This document shows, in pieces, positions 8,432-17,505 of a DNA stretch of 64,000 nt (the first letter of the stretch is position 1; each line of letters starts with the position of its first letter). The translations under genes were made by a program, and so were the position numbers. The stretch is taken from positions 31,472 through 95,471 of the forward strand of contig UBYX01000004.1 in the NCBI GenBank assembly GCA_900469955.1, written 5' to 3'. This DNA comes from Hyphomicrobiales bacterium (lineage in GTDB: Bacteria > Pseudomonadota > Alphaproteobacteria > Rhizobiales > Rhizobiaceae). Below the pieces are notes generated by a model. That model did no database searches and was not told the DNA's origin. It was given only the letters and a program-made list of their open reading frames with translations.

Positions 8432-9151
8432 ATGTTGACCCGCACCGATCTCGATCTTTCCATGATGCCCCAGCCCGGCTCACCCCCGGTGCGCTGGCGT
8501 ATTTCCGACGGCCTCGTATCCTATGAAGAGGCGATCAGGCAGATGGAGGACGAGGTGGCGGCAATTGCCGACGGGCGCGCCGACGAGCTTGTCTGGCTGC
8601 TCGAACATCCGCCGCTCTACACGGCCGGTACAAGCGCCAATACCGCCGACCTGATCGAGCCGAATCGGTTTCCCGTCTTTGCGACGGGCCGGGGTGGCGA
8701 ATATACCTATCATGGCCCCGGCCAGCGGGTCGCTTATGTGATGCTCGACCTCAAGCGGCGCCGCCAGGATGTGCGCGCCTATGTGGGGGCGCTCGAGGAA
8801 GTGGTGATCAACACGCTGGACTTGATGAACGTGCGCGGAGAGCGGCGCGAGGACAGGGTGGGGGTCTGGGTGCGGCGACCGGAAAAACCGACGTTGCCGG
8901 ATGGAAGCATGGCGGAGGACAAGATCGCGGCTCTCGGCATCCGCCTGCGGCGCTGGGTAAGCTTCCACGGCCTGTCGCTCAATGTCGATCCGGATCTCTC
9001 CCACTTCAGCGGTATCGTGCCGTGCGGAATCAGCACCTATGGCGTCACGAGCCTCGTCGACCTCGGTTTGCCCGTGATGATGGCGGATGTGGACATACGC
9101 CTGCGAGAGGCTTTTGAAGGCGTGTTTGGACCGACGGTATCGGAAAGCTGA
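8432..9151 (+). CDS. lipB: Octanoyltransferase LipB
   Basis: 239 residues. It moves octanoyl groups from acyl carrier protein to lipoyl domains, the first step of lipoate synthesis. The family motifs are all visible: [12 protein letters not shown] near residues 87-98, the catalytic Lys 164 in [17 protein letters not shown] near 177-184, and catalytic Cys 198 in G-I-V-P-C-G-I. The frame is open back to 8267, but ATG 8432 gives the expected N-terminus and follows an A-G-A-A-G-rich stretch. OsmC follows 13 bases downstream. Confidence 0.95.
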   Translation: MLTRTDLDLSMMPQPGSPPVRWRISDGLVSYEEAIRQMEDEVAAIADGRADELVWLLEHPPLYTAGTSANTADLIEPNRFPVFATGRGGEYTYHGPGQRVAYVMLDLKRRRQDVRAYVGALEEVVINTLDLMNVRGERREDRVGVWVRRPEKPTLPDGSMAEDKIAALGIRLRRWVSFHGLSLNVDPDLSHFSGIVPCGISTYGVTSLVDLGLPVMMADVDIRLREAFEGVFGPTVSES

Positions 9152-9164
9152 CAAGGGGAGGCAT

Positions 9165-9587
9165 ATGGTGGACATAAAGGTCAAGGCTCGGCCGATCGGC
9201 GCTAAAGCGGTCCTCGGACGCCTTGGTCACCCGCGGGTGACAAGCGCGACTAAGGGCGGACTGGAGGTCGTCACCGGCGCCTCCGAACCCGGCTTCAATC
9301 CGCTCGACCTGATGTTCGCTTCGCTCGCCTCCTGCCTCGTCCTGAGCGGGCGGATCGCCGCAAGCAAGCTCGGCATGTTGGATAAACTGACCGAGGTCAG
9401 GGCTTATGTGACCGGCGAGAAAGCCCATGAGGAGCCGTCTCGTATTGTCCGGTTCATCGTGAGCCTGGAAGTCGACGGGGAACTGACGGCAAGTCAAAAA
9501 GCCGAAATTGCTCATATGGCGGAAGAGATCTGCACCGTCAGTAATACGCTGAAAGGGTCGCCCGAGTTCTCGGTGGAAATCGCCTAG
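9165..9587 (+). CDS. OsmC-family thiol peroxidase-like protein
   Basis: 140 residues from ATG 9165, which has a strong ribosome site A-A-G-G-G-G-A-G-G. OsmC proteins reduce organic hydroperoxides with two cysteines. Both are here: A-S-C-L-V-L-S in the central helix (about residue 58) and I-C-T-V-S-N-T-L near residue 124. The G-G-L-E-V start and the F-N-P-L-D-L-M-F-A-S-L-A motif are also family-like. Probably co-transcribed with lipB. Its TAG stop lies in the same CTAG as the stop of the convergent BON gene. Confidence 0.85.
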   Translation: MVDIKVKARPIGAKAVLGRLGHPRVTSATKGGLEVVTGASEPGFNPLDLMFASLASCLVLSGRIAASKLGMLDKLTEVRAYVTGEKAHEEPSRIVRFIVSLEVDGELTASQKAEIAHMAEEICTVSNTLKGSPEFSVEIA

Positions 9588-10081
9588 TCGTCATCCGGTA
9601 TCCGGCTGTCGACACCGGCAAGCCTGAGATTGTTCACGACCTGCCGGCCCCCCGCGATCGTCTGGATGTGACGGCCGATCTTGCGTGACGTCGCCGCATC
9701 GTCCACCACGCCTTCAAGCGTCACTACGCCGCCGTCGACATGGACGTCGACCGCCTCCATGGGAACGACATCTAGGCTCTCGATTGCATCGGTAATCCGC
9801 TCTTCGAGGTCATCCGAATCTGCCAGGCCTTCCGTAGCCGGGGAATCGCTATCGATGACCGGTTCCTCCAGTCCGTCGAAACCAGCCTCGTCCACATGAT
9901 AGCCTCGATTGCGGTCGCTATCGAAATTGGCTTTGGGATCGCCATAGGCGGCGTTGTCGACAGGACGCGCACCGGCACCCGCTGCATCATCATAGGGCCA
10001 GCCTTCACCGATGTTGCGGTCGTCGTAATCGCGAAAATCCTCTTCGCGGGAAATGTCGTCAACTTTCCGCTTGGACGGCAT
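9584..10081 (-). CDS. BON-domain protein
   Basis: 165 residues from ATG 10081, chosen for its A-G-G-A-G ribosome site; the frame extends further but without support. The N-terminal 90 residues are hydrophilic, acidic and probably disordered. The C-terminal 70 residues form a BON domain: D-D-L-E-E-R-I-T-D-A-I-E, V-D-V-H-V-D-G-G-V-V-T-L-E-G-V-V, then a conserved helix and the I-A-G-G-R-Q-V-V-N-N-L segment. BON domains bind membranes or hydrophobic ligands and are common in envelope-stress proteins. No signal peptide is seen, so it may be cytoplasmic. Confidence 0.8.
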   Translation of the reverse strand: MPSKRKVDDISREEDFRDYDDRNIGEGWPYDDAAGAGARPVDNAAYGDPKANFDSDRNRGYHVDEAGFDGLEEPVIDSDSPATEGLADSDDLEERITDAIESLDVVPMEAVDVHVDGGVVTLEGVVDDAATSRKIGRHIQTIAGGRQVVNNLRLAGVDSRIPDDD

Positions 10082-10145
10082 GGTGTTCTCCTGTCGGTTC
10101 TGTATTGGACCCGGCGCACCAGCAGATGCGCCGGGTAGATTAGCC

Positions 10146-10403
10146 TCAATGGCTCGTGGATGTGCCATTCTTGTTACCCGTCAGGGTCAGATGGCTTTCG
10201 ACATCATGCACGCCATCCACGGTTTCCGCGCTCAGCACCGCCTTGCGGGCCGAAAACACGGTGTCCACAGAACCTTCCAGGACGATCTTCGTTCCCTCGG
10301 CATGCGGTTCTATCGCCGAGGCATCGACATCCGGCAGGGCAGCCAGACGCTCGGCGACCTTCCGCTCGAGTTCGGCCCCACTCTTGCCTTGAGATACACT
10401 CAT
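10146..10403 (-). CDS. Small BON-domain protein
   Basis: 85 residues from ATG 10403, preceded by G-A-G-G-A-G at a 7-base spacing. One BON domain fills nearly the whole chain: E-R-K-V-A-E-R-L, K-I-V-L-E-G-S-V-D-T-V, and E-T-V-D-G-V-H-D-V-E-S-H-L. No signal peptide. It lies 64 bases upstream of the larger BON gene on the same strand, so the two are likely co-regulated. Confidence 0.78.
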   Translation of the reverse strand: MSVSQGKSGAELERKVAERLAALPDVDASAIEPHAEGTKIVLEGSVDTVFSARKAVLSAETVDGVHDVESHLTLTGNKNGTSTSH

Positions 10404-10467
10404 CGTATCGCTCCTCATGGCTTGCGAGCGCAAAACGAGCGAAAGCAGTTTTGGTTCGACGCCTGCC

Positions 10468-10959
10468 TTAAATTCCCTTTTCCCACTTGCGGGAGAGGCG
10501 GTCGCGTTTCAGCCGGGACAGGCGCTTCAGCCAGAAGATGCCGTCGAGCTGATCGATCTCGTGCTGCATGCATATGGCATAAAAACCTTCGGCGTCTTCC
10601 TCCTGGTGCGCACCGTCGAGATCCTGATAGCGAAAACGGATTTCTCTTGGCCTCTCGACCTCATCGGTAGCACCCGGCATGGAGACACTGCCTTCCATGT
10701 GCCGCATGGTTTCGGCGGAAAAGGACAGGACCTCCGGATTGACGTAGAAGCGTGGGCCGATCTCGCTGGACAACTCCAGCACCACGAGACGCGTCAACAC
10801 GCCGACATGTGCGGCGGTTATGCCGACGCCGGGCGCTGCGCGCATGGTATCGAGAAGATCGCGGGCGAGGGTGCCGAGCTCACCGTCAAAGACGGTGACC
10901 GATGCGCAGGGCCTCATGAGGTCCGGATGAGGATATCTGAGAATGGGACGAATGGTCAT
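10468..10959 (-). CDS. Peptide deformylase-like protein, probably inactive
   Basis: 163 residues from ATG 10959. The overall pattern is peptide deformylase: an R-Y-P-H-P-D-L start, motif 1 as G-V-G-I-T-A-A-H (44-51), motif 2 as E-G-S-V-S (89-93) and motif 3 as Q-H-E-I-D-Q (132-137). True deformylases need Gln in motif 1, Cys in E-G-C-L-S as a metal ligand, and both His of H-E-x-x-H. Here Gln is His, Cys is Ser 91 and the second His is Gln 137; only His 133 and Glu 134 remain. Two of three metal ligands are missing, so catalysis is unlikely. Rhizobia are known to carry deformylase-like paralogues. Confidence 0.85.
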   Translation of the reverse strand: MTIRPILRYPHPDLMRPCASVTVFDGELGTLARDLLDTMRAAPGVGITAAHVGVLTRLVVLELSSEIGPRFYVNPEVLSFSAETMRHMEGSVSMPGATDEVERPREIRFRYQDLDGAHQEEDAEGFYAICMQHEIDQLDGIFWLKRLSRLKRDRLSRKWEKGI

Positions 10960-11164
10960 GATGGAATTCCTCTCGCCGGCGGCCGGACATTGCATGCGCC
11001 TTTGCCATATCCTTTTGCCATGCGGACTGGACCCGGGCGACCATTTGTTCTAGCAGGAAAACCGGTGGTATGGGCAGTCGCTCCGGATCGAGCTATCCGG
11101 TTGTTGACAATATGCTTTTAGCCGCCATTCTCCTTACGTCGGATACCAGCAGCGAGGGCGGCAG

Positions 11165-12580
11165 ATGAGCGATACCGGCGAAGAGCACCGCCTGCGCACC
11201 AAGACCGACGAAGCGGGTGGCGACATCTATTCCGAGGACGGCTCCATCCGCGCCGATTTTCTGGCCATGGTCGGCGCCGCAATCGCCGATCGCGACGTGC
11301 TTTTCCTGCGGAGCCACGTCGCACGGCTGCACGAATCGGAACTCGGCGACCTTCTTGAAGCCATTTTGCCAGACCAGCGCCTTGCGCTGGTCAAACTGCT
11401 CGGCGACCACTTCGATCTGACCGCACTGACCGAGGTTGACGAAGCGATCCGCATGGAGATCGTCGACCAGATGCCGAATGCGCAGATCGCCGCGGCCATC
11501 GGCGATCTCGATTCGGACGACGCGGTCTACATCCTTGAAGACCTCGATCAGGAAGACCGGGAGGAGATTCTCGCGCAGCTGCCGTTCACCGAACGGGTGA
11601 GGCTGCGCCGGGCACTTGACTATCCCGAGCAATCGGCCGGCCGCCGGATGCAGACGGAATTCGTCGCCGTGCCGCCATTCTGGACCGTCGGCCAGACAAT
11701 CGACTATATGCGCGATGAGGAGGACCTGCCGGAAAGCTTCACGCAGATCTTCGTCATCGACCCGACGTTCAAGCTGCTCGGCGTGCTCGACCTCGACCGT
11801 ATCCTGCGCGCCAAGCGGCAGGTGAAGATCGAGACGATCATGCGGGAGACGAACTATCCGATCCCGGCCGATATGGACCAGGAAGAGGCTGCCCAGCTCT
11901 TCGAACAATACGACCTTCTGTCGGCCGCCGTGGTCGATGAAAATGGCAGGCTCGTCGGCGTGCTCACCATCGACGACGTCGTCGACGTGATCCAGGAGGA
12001 GGCGGAAGAGGACATCATGCGCCTGTCGGGCGTCGGCGATGAAGAACTTTCCGACTCCGTCACGCAGACATCGAGGTCGCGCGTGCCGTGGCTGCTGATC
12101 AATCTCTTCACCGCCTTCATCTCCGCCTCCGTCATCTCCCTTTTCGAGGCGACCATCGAGGAAGTGGTGGCATTAGCGATCCTGATGCCGATCGTCGCCG
12201 GCATGGGGGGCAATGCAGGTTCCCAGACGATGACCGTGACGGTGCGGGCGCTCGCTACCCGCAACCTCGACATCCACAATGCCTGGCGCGTCGCCCGCCG
12301 CGAGGCGGGCGTCGGTCTCATCAACGGCGTGGTGATCGGCTGCCTTGTAGGGATGGTGGCGGGCTTATGGTTCCATGACATCAACATCGGCGGGCTGATC
12401 GCCACGGCCATGCTGATCAACATGTTCGCGGCCGCCATGGCCGGCATCATGATTCCGCTGGTCCTCGATCGGGCCGGCGCCGATCCCGCGGTGTCTTCTG
12501 CGGTTTTCGTCACGGCGATTACCGATACGACCGGATTTTTCTCGTTTCTCGGCCTGGCGACGCTCTGGCTGCTGGGCTGA
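11165..12580 (+). CDS. mgtE: Magnesium transporter MgtE
   Basis: 471 residues, full length. MgtE is a Mg2+-gated inner-membrane channel. The cytoplasmic N-domain (about 40-140) shows the repeated D-L-L-E-A-I-L-P and I-L-E-D-L-D-Q-E-D-R-E-E-I-L segments. Two CBS domains (about 145-275) are marked by F-V-I-D-P-T-F-K-L-L-G-V-L-D and V-V-D-E-N-G-R-L-V-G-V-L-T-I-D-D-V. The five-helix pore domain (about 295-470) holds the conserved G-N-A-G-S-Q-T and the late F-V-T-A-I-T-D-T-T-G-F motif. No Mg-sensing leader RNA was recognised upstream. Confidence 0.93.
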   Translation: MSDTGEEHRLRTKTDEAGGDIYSEDGSIRADFLAMVGAAIADRDVLFLRSHVARLHESELGDLLEAILPDQRLALVKLLGDHFDLTALTEVDEAIRMEIVDQMPNAQIAAAIGDLDSDDAVYILEDLDQEDREEILAQLPFTERVRLRRALDYPEQSAGRRMQTEFVAVPPFWTVGQTIDYMRDEEDLPESFTQIFVIDPTFKLLGVLDLDRILRAKRQVKIETIMRETNYPIPADMDQEEAAQLFEQYDLLSAAVVDENGRLVGVLTIDDVVDVIQEEAEEDIMRLSGVGDEELSDSVTQTSRSRVPWLLINLFTAFISASVISLFEATIEEVVALAILMPIVAGMGGNAGSQTMTVTVRALATRNLDIHNAWRVARREAGVGLINGVVIGCLVGMVAGLWFHDINIGGLIATAMLINMFAAAMAGIMIPLVLDRAGADPAVSSAVFVTAITDTTGFFSFLGLATLWLLG

Positions 12581-12591
12581 CCCTGCGAAAA

Positions 12592-12613
12592 TTGACTGTT
12601 ACGTAAAAGTCAA
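12592..12613 (+). promoter_or_regulatory. 22-bp palindromic operator inside a promoter upstream of the MerR gene
   Basis: A 22-bp inverted repeat with 10 of 11 matching half-site positions, arms T-T-G-A-C-T and A-G-T-C-A-A around a central T-T-A-C-G-T-A-A. The left arm doubles as a -35 box (12592-12597) and T-A-T-T-T-T at 12615-12620 fits a -10 box at 17-base spacing. This placement is what MerR-family regulators use. The gene 34 bases downstream encodes such a regulator, so autoregulation is likely. Confidence 0.65.
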
Positions 12614-12646
12614 TTATTTTCGTCTCACGAGTAGCAGGATGGGATC

Positions 12647-13033
12647 GTGAACAAATATTATAGCATAACGGAGCTGACGCGCGAATTCGGCGTTTCGACC
12701 CGCACGCTTCGTTTCTACGAGGATGAAGGCCTTCTCCAGCCCGACCGACGGGGCCGCACCCGGCTTTTCCGCGCGGCGGACCGGCGGCTGCTCCAGGAAA
12801 TCCTGCGCGGCCGACGGATCGGCTTCACGATCGCCGAGATCCGCGAGATCATCAAGGTCTACAAGGAGCCGCCGGGCGAGCTCGGCCAGCTCAAGCTGAT
12901 GATGAAGCGCATCGACGAGAAGCGCGAGGAGCTTCGCCAGAAGCGCAAGGACATCGACGAGACGCTCGACGAGCTCAACAATGCAGAAGAGGCCTGCCTG
13001 ACGCGGCTGGCTGAGATCGGCGTGGGCACCTGA
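12647..13033 (+). CDS. MerR-family transcriptional regulator (LiuR-like)
   Basis: 128 residues, GTG start with G-G-A-T-G-G-G upstream. The winged helix-turn-helix is at 5-70: Y-S-I-T-E-L-T-R-E-F-G-V, T-R-T-L-R-F-Y-E-D-E-G-L-L and the wing G-R-T-R-L-F. A long helix (about 85-120) rich in Lys and Glu forms the dimer coil. There is no metal-binding cysteine pair; the single Cys is at the C-terminus. The sequence resembles LiuR-type regulators of branched-chain amino acid catabolism, whose operators also centre on A-C-G-T. No catabolic gene is adjacent, so its targets may lie elsewhere. Confidence 0.85.
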   Translation: MNKYYSITELTREFGVSTRTLRFYEDEGLLQPDRRGRTRLFRAADRRLLQEILRGRRIGFTIAEIREIIKVYKEPPGELGQLKLMMKRIDEKREELRQKRKDIDETLDELNNAEEACLTRLAEIGVGT

Positions 13034-13042
13034 TCCTCATCA

Positions 13043-14029
13043 TTATTGCGCCTCTATGGAGCACTGCTGCGCGAGCGACTGGACGCGGTCATCCTGCGGC
13101 GACACCTGGCCGGATTGCAGCGGAACGAGCAGCGATTGCGAGATCAGCCGGTCCGCCGTGCAGCCGCAGAAGCGCTGGCAGAGACCGGGATCATTATTTT
13201 CGCCGCGGCAGGCTGCTTCGCAGCTGAACATGTAGCCGACGCGGGGATCCGGCGGCGGCGCCGGCTGCACCAGCGAGAACAGATAGACCGCAGCGATCAG
13301 CACCGGTTGGTGCAGGAGATAGATGACGAGGCTGTGCCGCCCGGCCTTCGAAAGAAGGTTCGGCGTCGTTTGCGCGGCGGCGAGGCGCGGCAGCCAGTAC
13401 CTTGTTATCGCCAGCCGTGTCGCGGCTATACCTGCCAGCAAGGCGGCGACCCAGGGATACAGCGGTACATAATCATTCGAGCGCGGCGGTATTTCCGCAA
13501 AACCCAGCCAGGCAAGGAACCGCGTGTTGAAAATGGCCGAATCGAGAACGCCGGGAATCAGAGCGTAGTTGGCGAGCATTGCAGCGACGATCGCCACCAC
13601 CGCTCCGGCGGTGAACAGGACAGGCAGACGCAGGAAGGCAAGGCCGATCAGGCTCGATAGAGCGATATTGTGCAGGATGCCGAAATAGATCCACTCATTG
13701 GGGAAGGCGAACCATGTGGCGATGCTGATGGCCAATGCCGCGCCCGCGACGAGCGCAAAACGGTTCCAGAAGGAGCGCCATCTGATCACCGGGAAATGCG
13801 CAAGAACCAGACTGACGCCGGCCAGGAACAGGAAGGAGCTCGCAATCGCGCGAGCATAGATGCGAAAGAAGCCCTGCGTTGCGGTTCCAGGCTCCAGATA
13901 GCCGAAGAACTCGAGGTCCCAGGTAAAGTGGTAGGTCGCCATGGCGACGAGAGCGACACCGCGCAGCGTATCGATGAGCGTGATGCGTGGTGCGCGCAAC
14001 ATGGGGCCGGGGTTATCTGCAACGGTCAC
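13043..14029 (-). CDS. DUF1624 / heparan-alpha-glucosaminide N-acetyltransferase-like membrane protein
   Basis: 328 residues, GTG start at 14029 with A-A-A-G-G upstream. The opening R-I-T-L-I-D-T-L-R-G-V-A-L-V-A-M-A-T-Y-H-F is the family signature, with a His in the first helix. Eight or more membrane helices follow. A late G-R-H-S-L-V-I-Y-L-L-H-Q-P segment is also typical. The last 65 residues after the final helix contain six or so cysteines (C-E-A-A-C-R-G, C-Q-R-F-C-G-C), which suggests a disulphide or metal-bound tail. Substrate unknown. Followed 12 bases upstream by the DUF599 gene in the same direction. Confidence 0.8.
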   Translation of the reverse strand: MTVADNPGPMLRAPRITLIDTLRGVALVAMATYHFTWDLEFFGYLEPGTATQGFFRIYARAIASSFLFLAGVSLVLAHFPVIRWRSFWNRFALVAGAALAISIATWFAFPNEWIYFGILHNIALSSLIGLAFLRLPVLFTAGAVVAIVAAMLANYALIPGVLDSAIFNTRFLAWLGFAEIPPRSNDYVPLYPWVAALLAGIAATRLAITRYWLPRLAAAQTTPNLLSKAGRHSLVIYLLHQPVLIAAVYLFSLVQPAPPPDPRVGYMFSCEAACRGENNDPGLCQRFCGCTADRLISQSLLVPLQSGQVSPQDDRVQSLAQQCSIEAQ

Positions 14030-14041
14030 TGACGGCCTTTC

Positions 14042-14743
14042 TCAGTTACTGCGAATCTCGTCCATGATCGCCAGCCGCGCCTCGGAGAAATACTGGCGAC
14101 GAGCGAGCACGAAGATGACGAACAGGGTCATCGCCATGAACATATAGGGGCCGGCGAACCAGCCGAGGTAACCGACGGACAAAAAGAGCGCCCTGAGCCC
14201 GGCATTGAAGTGCTTCGCTGCGATGGTGTTCATGCGTACCACCTGATCGGCGGCACGTTCGGCGGCAGCCCGATCGACATTGGTGTCGTGCATCATCGGC
14301 AGCGCGCCGAACAAAATGGTGCAGTAGTTGAAAAGCCGGTACGACCAGCCGAACTTGAAGAAGGCGTAGCCGAACAGGAACGTCAGGCCGGCCACCTTAA
14401 TCTCGAAAGCCGTACGTCCGCCGTAAGCGACGAGCGGCAGGCTGCTGAACACGGCTTCGACCTGATCGGTCGCCCCCAGCAATGCAAAACAGCCGCCGAT
14501 CGCGAAAATCGACGTCGAGGCGAAAAAGGCGGTGCCGTTCTGCAGCCCCGCCATGATCTGGGTGTCGATCATCTTCAGATCGCGACGCAAGGAATTGTAG
14601 ATCCACAGCTTGCGTCGCTCGGCCATGGCGCGGTTGAGGCTGGAGCGCGGAAAGAAGCGGGCTCCCGCACCGGCAGTGATCCAGGAGTACGCGGCCCAGA
14701 GCAGAGCGAAGAGGGCAAGCGCGATATAATCAGCGGTCGTCAT
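14042..14743 (-). CDS. DUF599-family membrane protein
   Basis: 233 residues from ATG 14743; a GTG nine bases earlier is possible. Four membrane helices: about 8-25, 75-95, 110-135 and 195-220. The R-R-D-L-K-M-I-D-T-Q-I-M-A-G-L-Q-N-G-T-A-F-F-like segment and the later R-A-A-E-R-A-A-D-Q-V-V-R-M-N are DUF599 hallmarks. Function of the family is unknown. It ends 12 bases before the DUF1624 gene, so the pair is probably one transcription unit. Confidence 0.82.
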   Translation of the reverse strand: MTTADYIALALFALLWAAYSWITAGAGARFFPRSSLNRAMAERRKLWIYNSLRRDLKMIDTQIMAGLQNGTAFFASTSIFAIGGCFALLGATDQVEAVFSSLPLVAYGGRTAFEIKVAGLTFLFGYAFFKFGWSYRLFNYCTILFGALPMMHDTNVDRAAAERAADQVVRMNTIAAKHFNAGLRALFLSVGYLGWFAGPYMFMAMTLFVIFVLARRQYFSEARLAIMDEIRSN

Positions 14744-14949
14744 GGTGCTCACCGGGCGGGAATCGGTCCATGCCTTCCGTCATGCGTTGTTTCCTCTCTA
14801 TCGGCAAGTGCGGCGGGAACCTGGCACGGGTCCGCACGTTCAATTTTGATAAAGCTGTGGCCAGCGCCATTTTTCCGCCATCTTCGTTATTGCGAAAGCG
14901 GATGGAGTTTAATAAACGGTTAGCCATGGCGGTCCGTGAGGACGTTAAA

Positions 14950-15075
14950 ATGCGACATTCCGACGGAGACCAAATGGAAGAAACTGTGGAGAAATCCTGC
15001 TGGGGCGTCACCATCAAGGCGCTGGCGGGGTTTGCGGGCGCTTTGGCTCTTGCCTACCTGTTCGGCGCTATCTGA
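14950..15075 (+). CDS. Small single-span membrane protein
   Basis: 41 residues from ATG 14950, which has G-A-G-G-A (14938-14942) at a 7-base spacing. The chain is a short charged N-terminus (M-R-H-S-D-G-D-Q) then one hydrophobic helix, I-K-A-L-A-G-F-A-G-A-L-A-L-A-Y-L. Other in-frame starts exist at 14902, 14926 and 14974; the last also has a good ribosome site (G-G-A-G) and would give 33 residues. A clean terminator follows 30 bases after the stop, which supports a real transcript. Family not recognised. Confidence 0.5.
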   Translation: MRHSDGDQMEETVEKSCWGVTIKALAGFAGALALAYLFGAI

Positions 15076-15105
15076 TTTTCGCCCATAAATAGATTTCCAT
15101 TCACT

Positions 15106-15134
15106 CGGCGTGGTATTCGAACCACGCCGTTTCT
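15106..15134 (+). terminator. Rho-independent terminator
   Basis: A 9-bp perfect stem (15106-15114 with 15121-15129), 6-base loop, then T-T-T-C-T. It follows the small membrane protein gene and precedes sdaA. Confidence 0.75.
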
Positions 15135-15242
15135 ATTTGTGCTTATGTCGCGGCCGTCAAAAGGGATGTCGGGCAGTCGCCGAAGCAGCCGGCACGCCTG
15201 ACATAGACTCGGGGCCATAACCGCATCAGTGCCGGGATCGCC

Positions 15243-16643
<1,401 letters not shown>

Positions 16644-16713
16644 GTCGTTTCGTCGCTGTGGAGTGATCGAGCAAACGCTTGACCGCGCGCCCGGATGGGT
16701 CTCCAACAAACCC

Positions 16714-17151
16714 ATGGCTCTTCATCTCATCAAACTCTGCGTCGGCGCGGATTCGATCCAGGATCTTCGGGACTGGGTCGCGGAGCGGTCGCTCAATGCG
16801 ATCGCGGCCGGCCTCGAACCGCACAGCGTCCACACCACGCGAATGGTGCCGAAGCGTGTCGAGGAGCTTCTGAAGGACGGTTCGCTCTATTGGGTGATCA
16901 AAGGTCAGGTGGCCGCCAGGCAAAAACTCCTGGGAGTGGAGACGTTCACCGGCGGCGACGGCATCCAGCGCTGTCACCTGGTCCTCGGACCTGAGGTGAT
17001 CGAGACCGCACCGCAGCCGAAGCGTCCGTTTCAGGGTTGGCGGTATCTCAAAGCAGAAGAAGCGCCGCGTGACCTCGGTGGATTGGGCGAGGGCGTTGCG
17101 GCGCTTCCTGAAGACCTTCGGCGGGAACTCGCCGAACTCGGATTGCTCTAA
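16714..17151 (+). CDS. DUF1489 family protein
   Basis: 145 residues from ATG 16714. Diagnostic segments are the start L-H-L-I-K-L-C-V-G, the R-M-x-P-K-R-x-E-E-L-L-x-G-S-L-Y-W-V-I-K-G stretch near 45-67, and the F-Q-G-W-R-Y-L segment near residue 108. Family function unknown; members are alphaproteobacterial and cytosolic. The frame is open upstream into sdaA, but this start gives the usual N-terminus. The ribosome site is weak, so coupling to sdaA, 70 bases upstream, is possible. Confidence 0.85.
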   Translation: MALHLIKLCVGADSIQDLRDWVAERSLNAIAAGLEPHSVHTTRMVPKRVEELLKDGSLYWVIKGQVAARQKLLGVETFTGGDGIQRCHLVLGPEVIETAPQPKRPFQGWRYLKAEEAPRDLGGLGEGVAALPEDLRRELAELGLL

Positions 17152-17152
17152 A

Positions 17153-17422
17153 TCAGCGGATTTTGAGGCGGATCGGCGCCCGCCCGGAGCGGATGCCGAT
17201 ATGAAGATGGATATTGGCTTCCGGTTGAGAGTGGCGCCAAGCGCGGGCGCCGTGGCTCAATAACATCGCAACCAGATCGCGGGTCTTTTCCTTCGAACGA
17301 CTGAGGCCGACACCTGCCAGTCGCATGGCCGCTTCGTGGAGAGGATTGAGGGCGACGCCCCTTGCTCTCGTCTTGGATGCGGGTTTGAAGACAAACTCCG
17401 CGCTGTTTTCATTCATTCCCAT
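17153..17422 (-). CDS. Small conserved hypothetical protein
   Basis: 89 residues; not recognised. Basic (many Arg), no membrane segment; codons end mostly in G or C like its neighbours, which supports coding. ATG 17422 has G-G-G-G upstream; a second ATG lies two codons in with G-G-G-A just before it. It converges on DUF1489 with a one-base gap. A hairpin (17459-17480) separates it from the carboxypeptidase gene upstream. Confidence 0.5.
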   Translation of the reverse strand: MGMNENSAEFVFKPASKTRARGVALNPLHEAAMRLAGVGLSRSKEKTRDLVAMLLSHGARAWRHSQPEANIHLHIGIRSGRAPIRLKIR

Positions 17423-17458
17423 CGGAAACCCCGTTTACGCTTTACTTTCGAGATTCCA

Positions 17459-17480
17459 CCGCGCCGGAATATCGGCGCGG
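17459..17480. terminator. GC-rich hairpin, possible terminator of the carboxypeptidase gene
   Basis: An 8-bp perfect stem (17459-17466 with 17473-17480) and a 6-base loop, 26 bases after the end of the leftward carboxypeptidase gene. Neither side has a good T run, so it may be a weak terminator or a 3'-end stabiliser. Confidence 0.4.
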
Positions 17481-17505
17481 CCACTTTCGTTATGGCAGCC
17501 GCCGC

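Noticed and set aside
15135..15242. Glycine or other riboswitch ahead of sdaA
   Set aside because: The leader lacks the conserved core motifs of the glycine riboswitch and shows no other known aptamer pattern.
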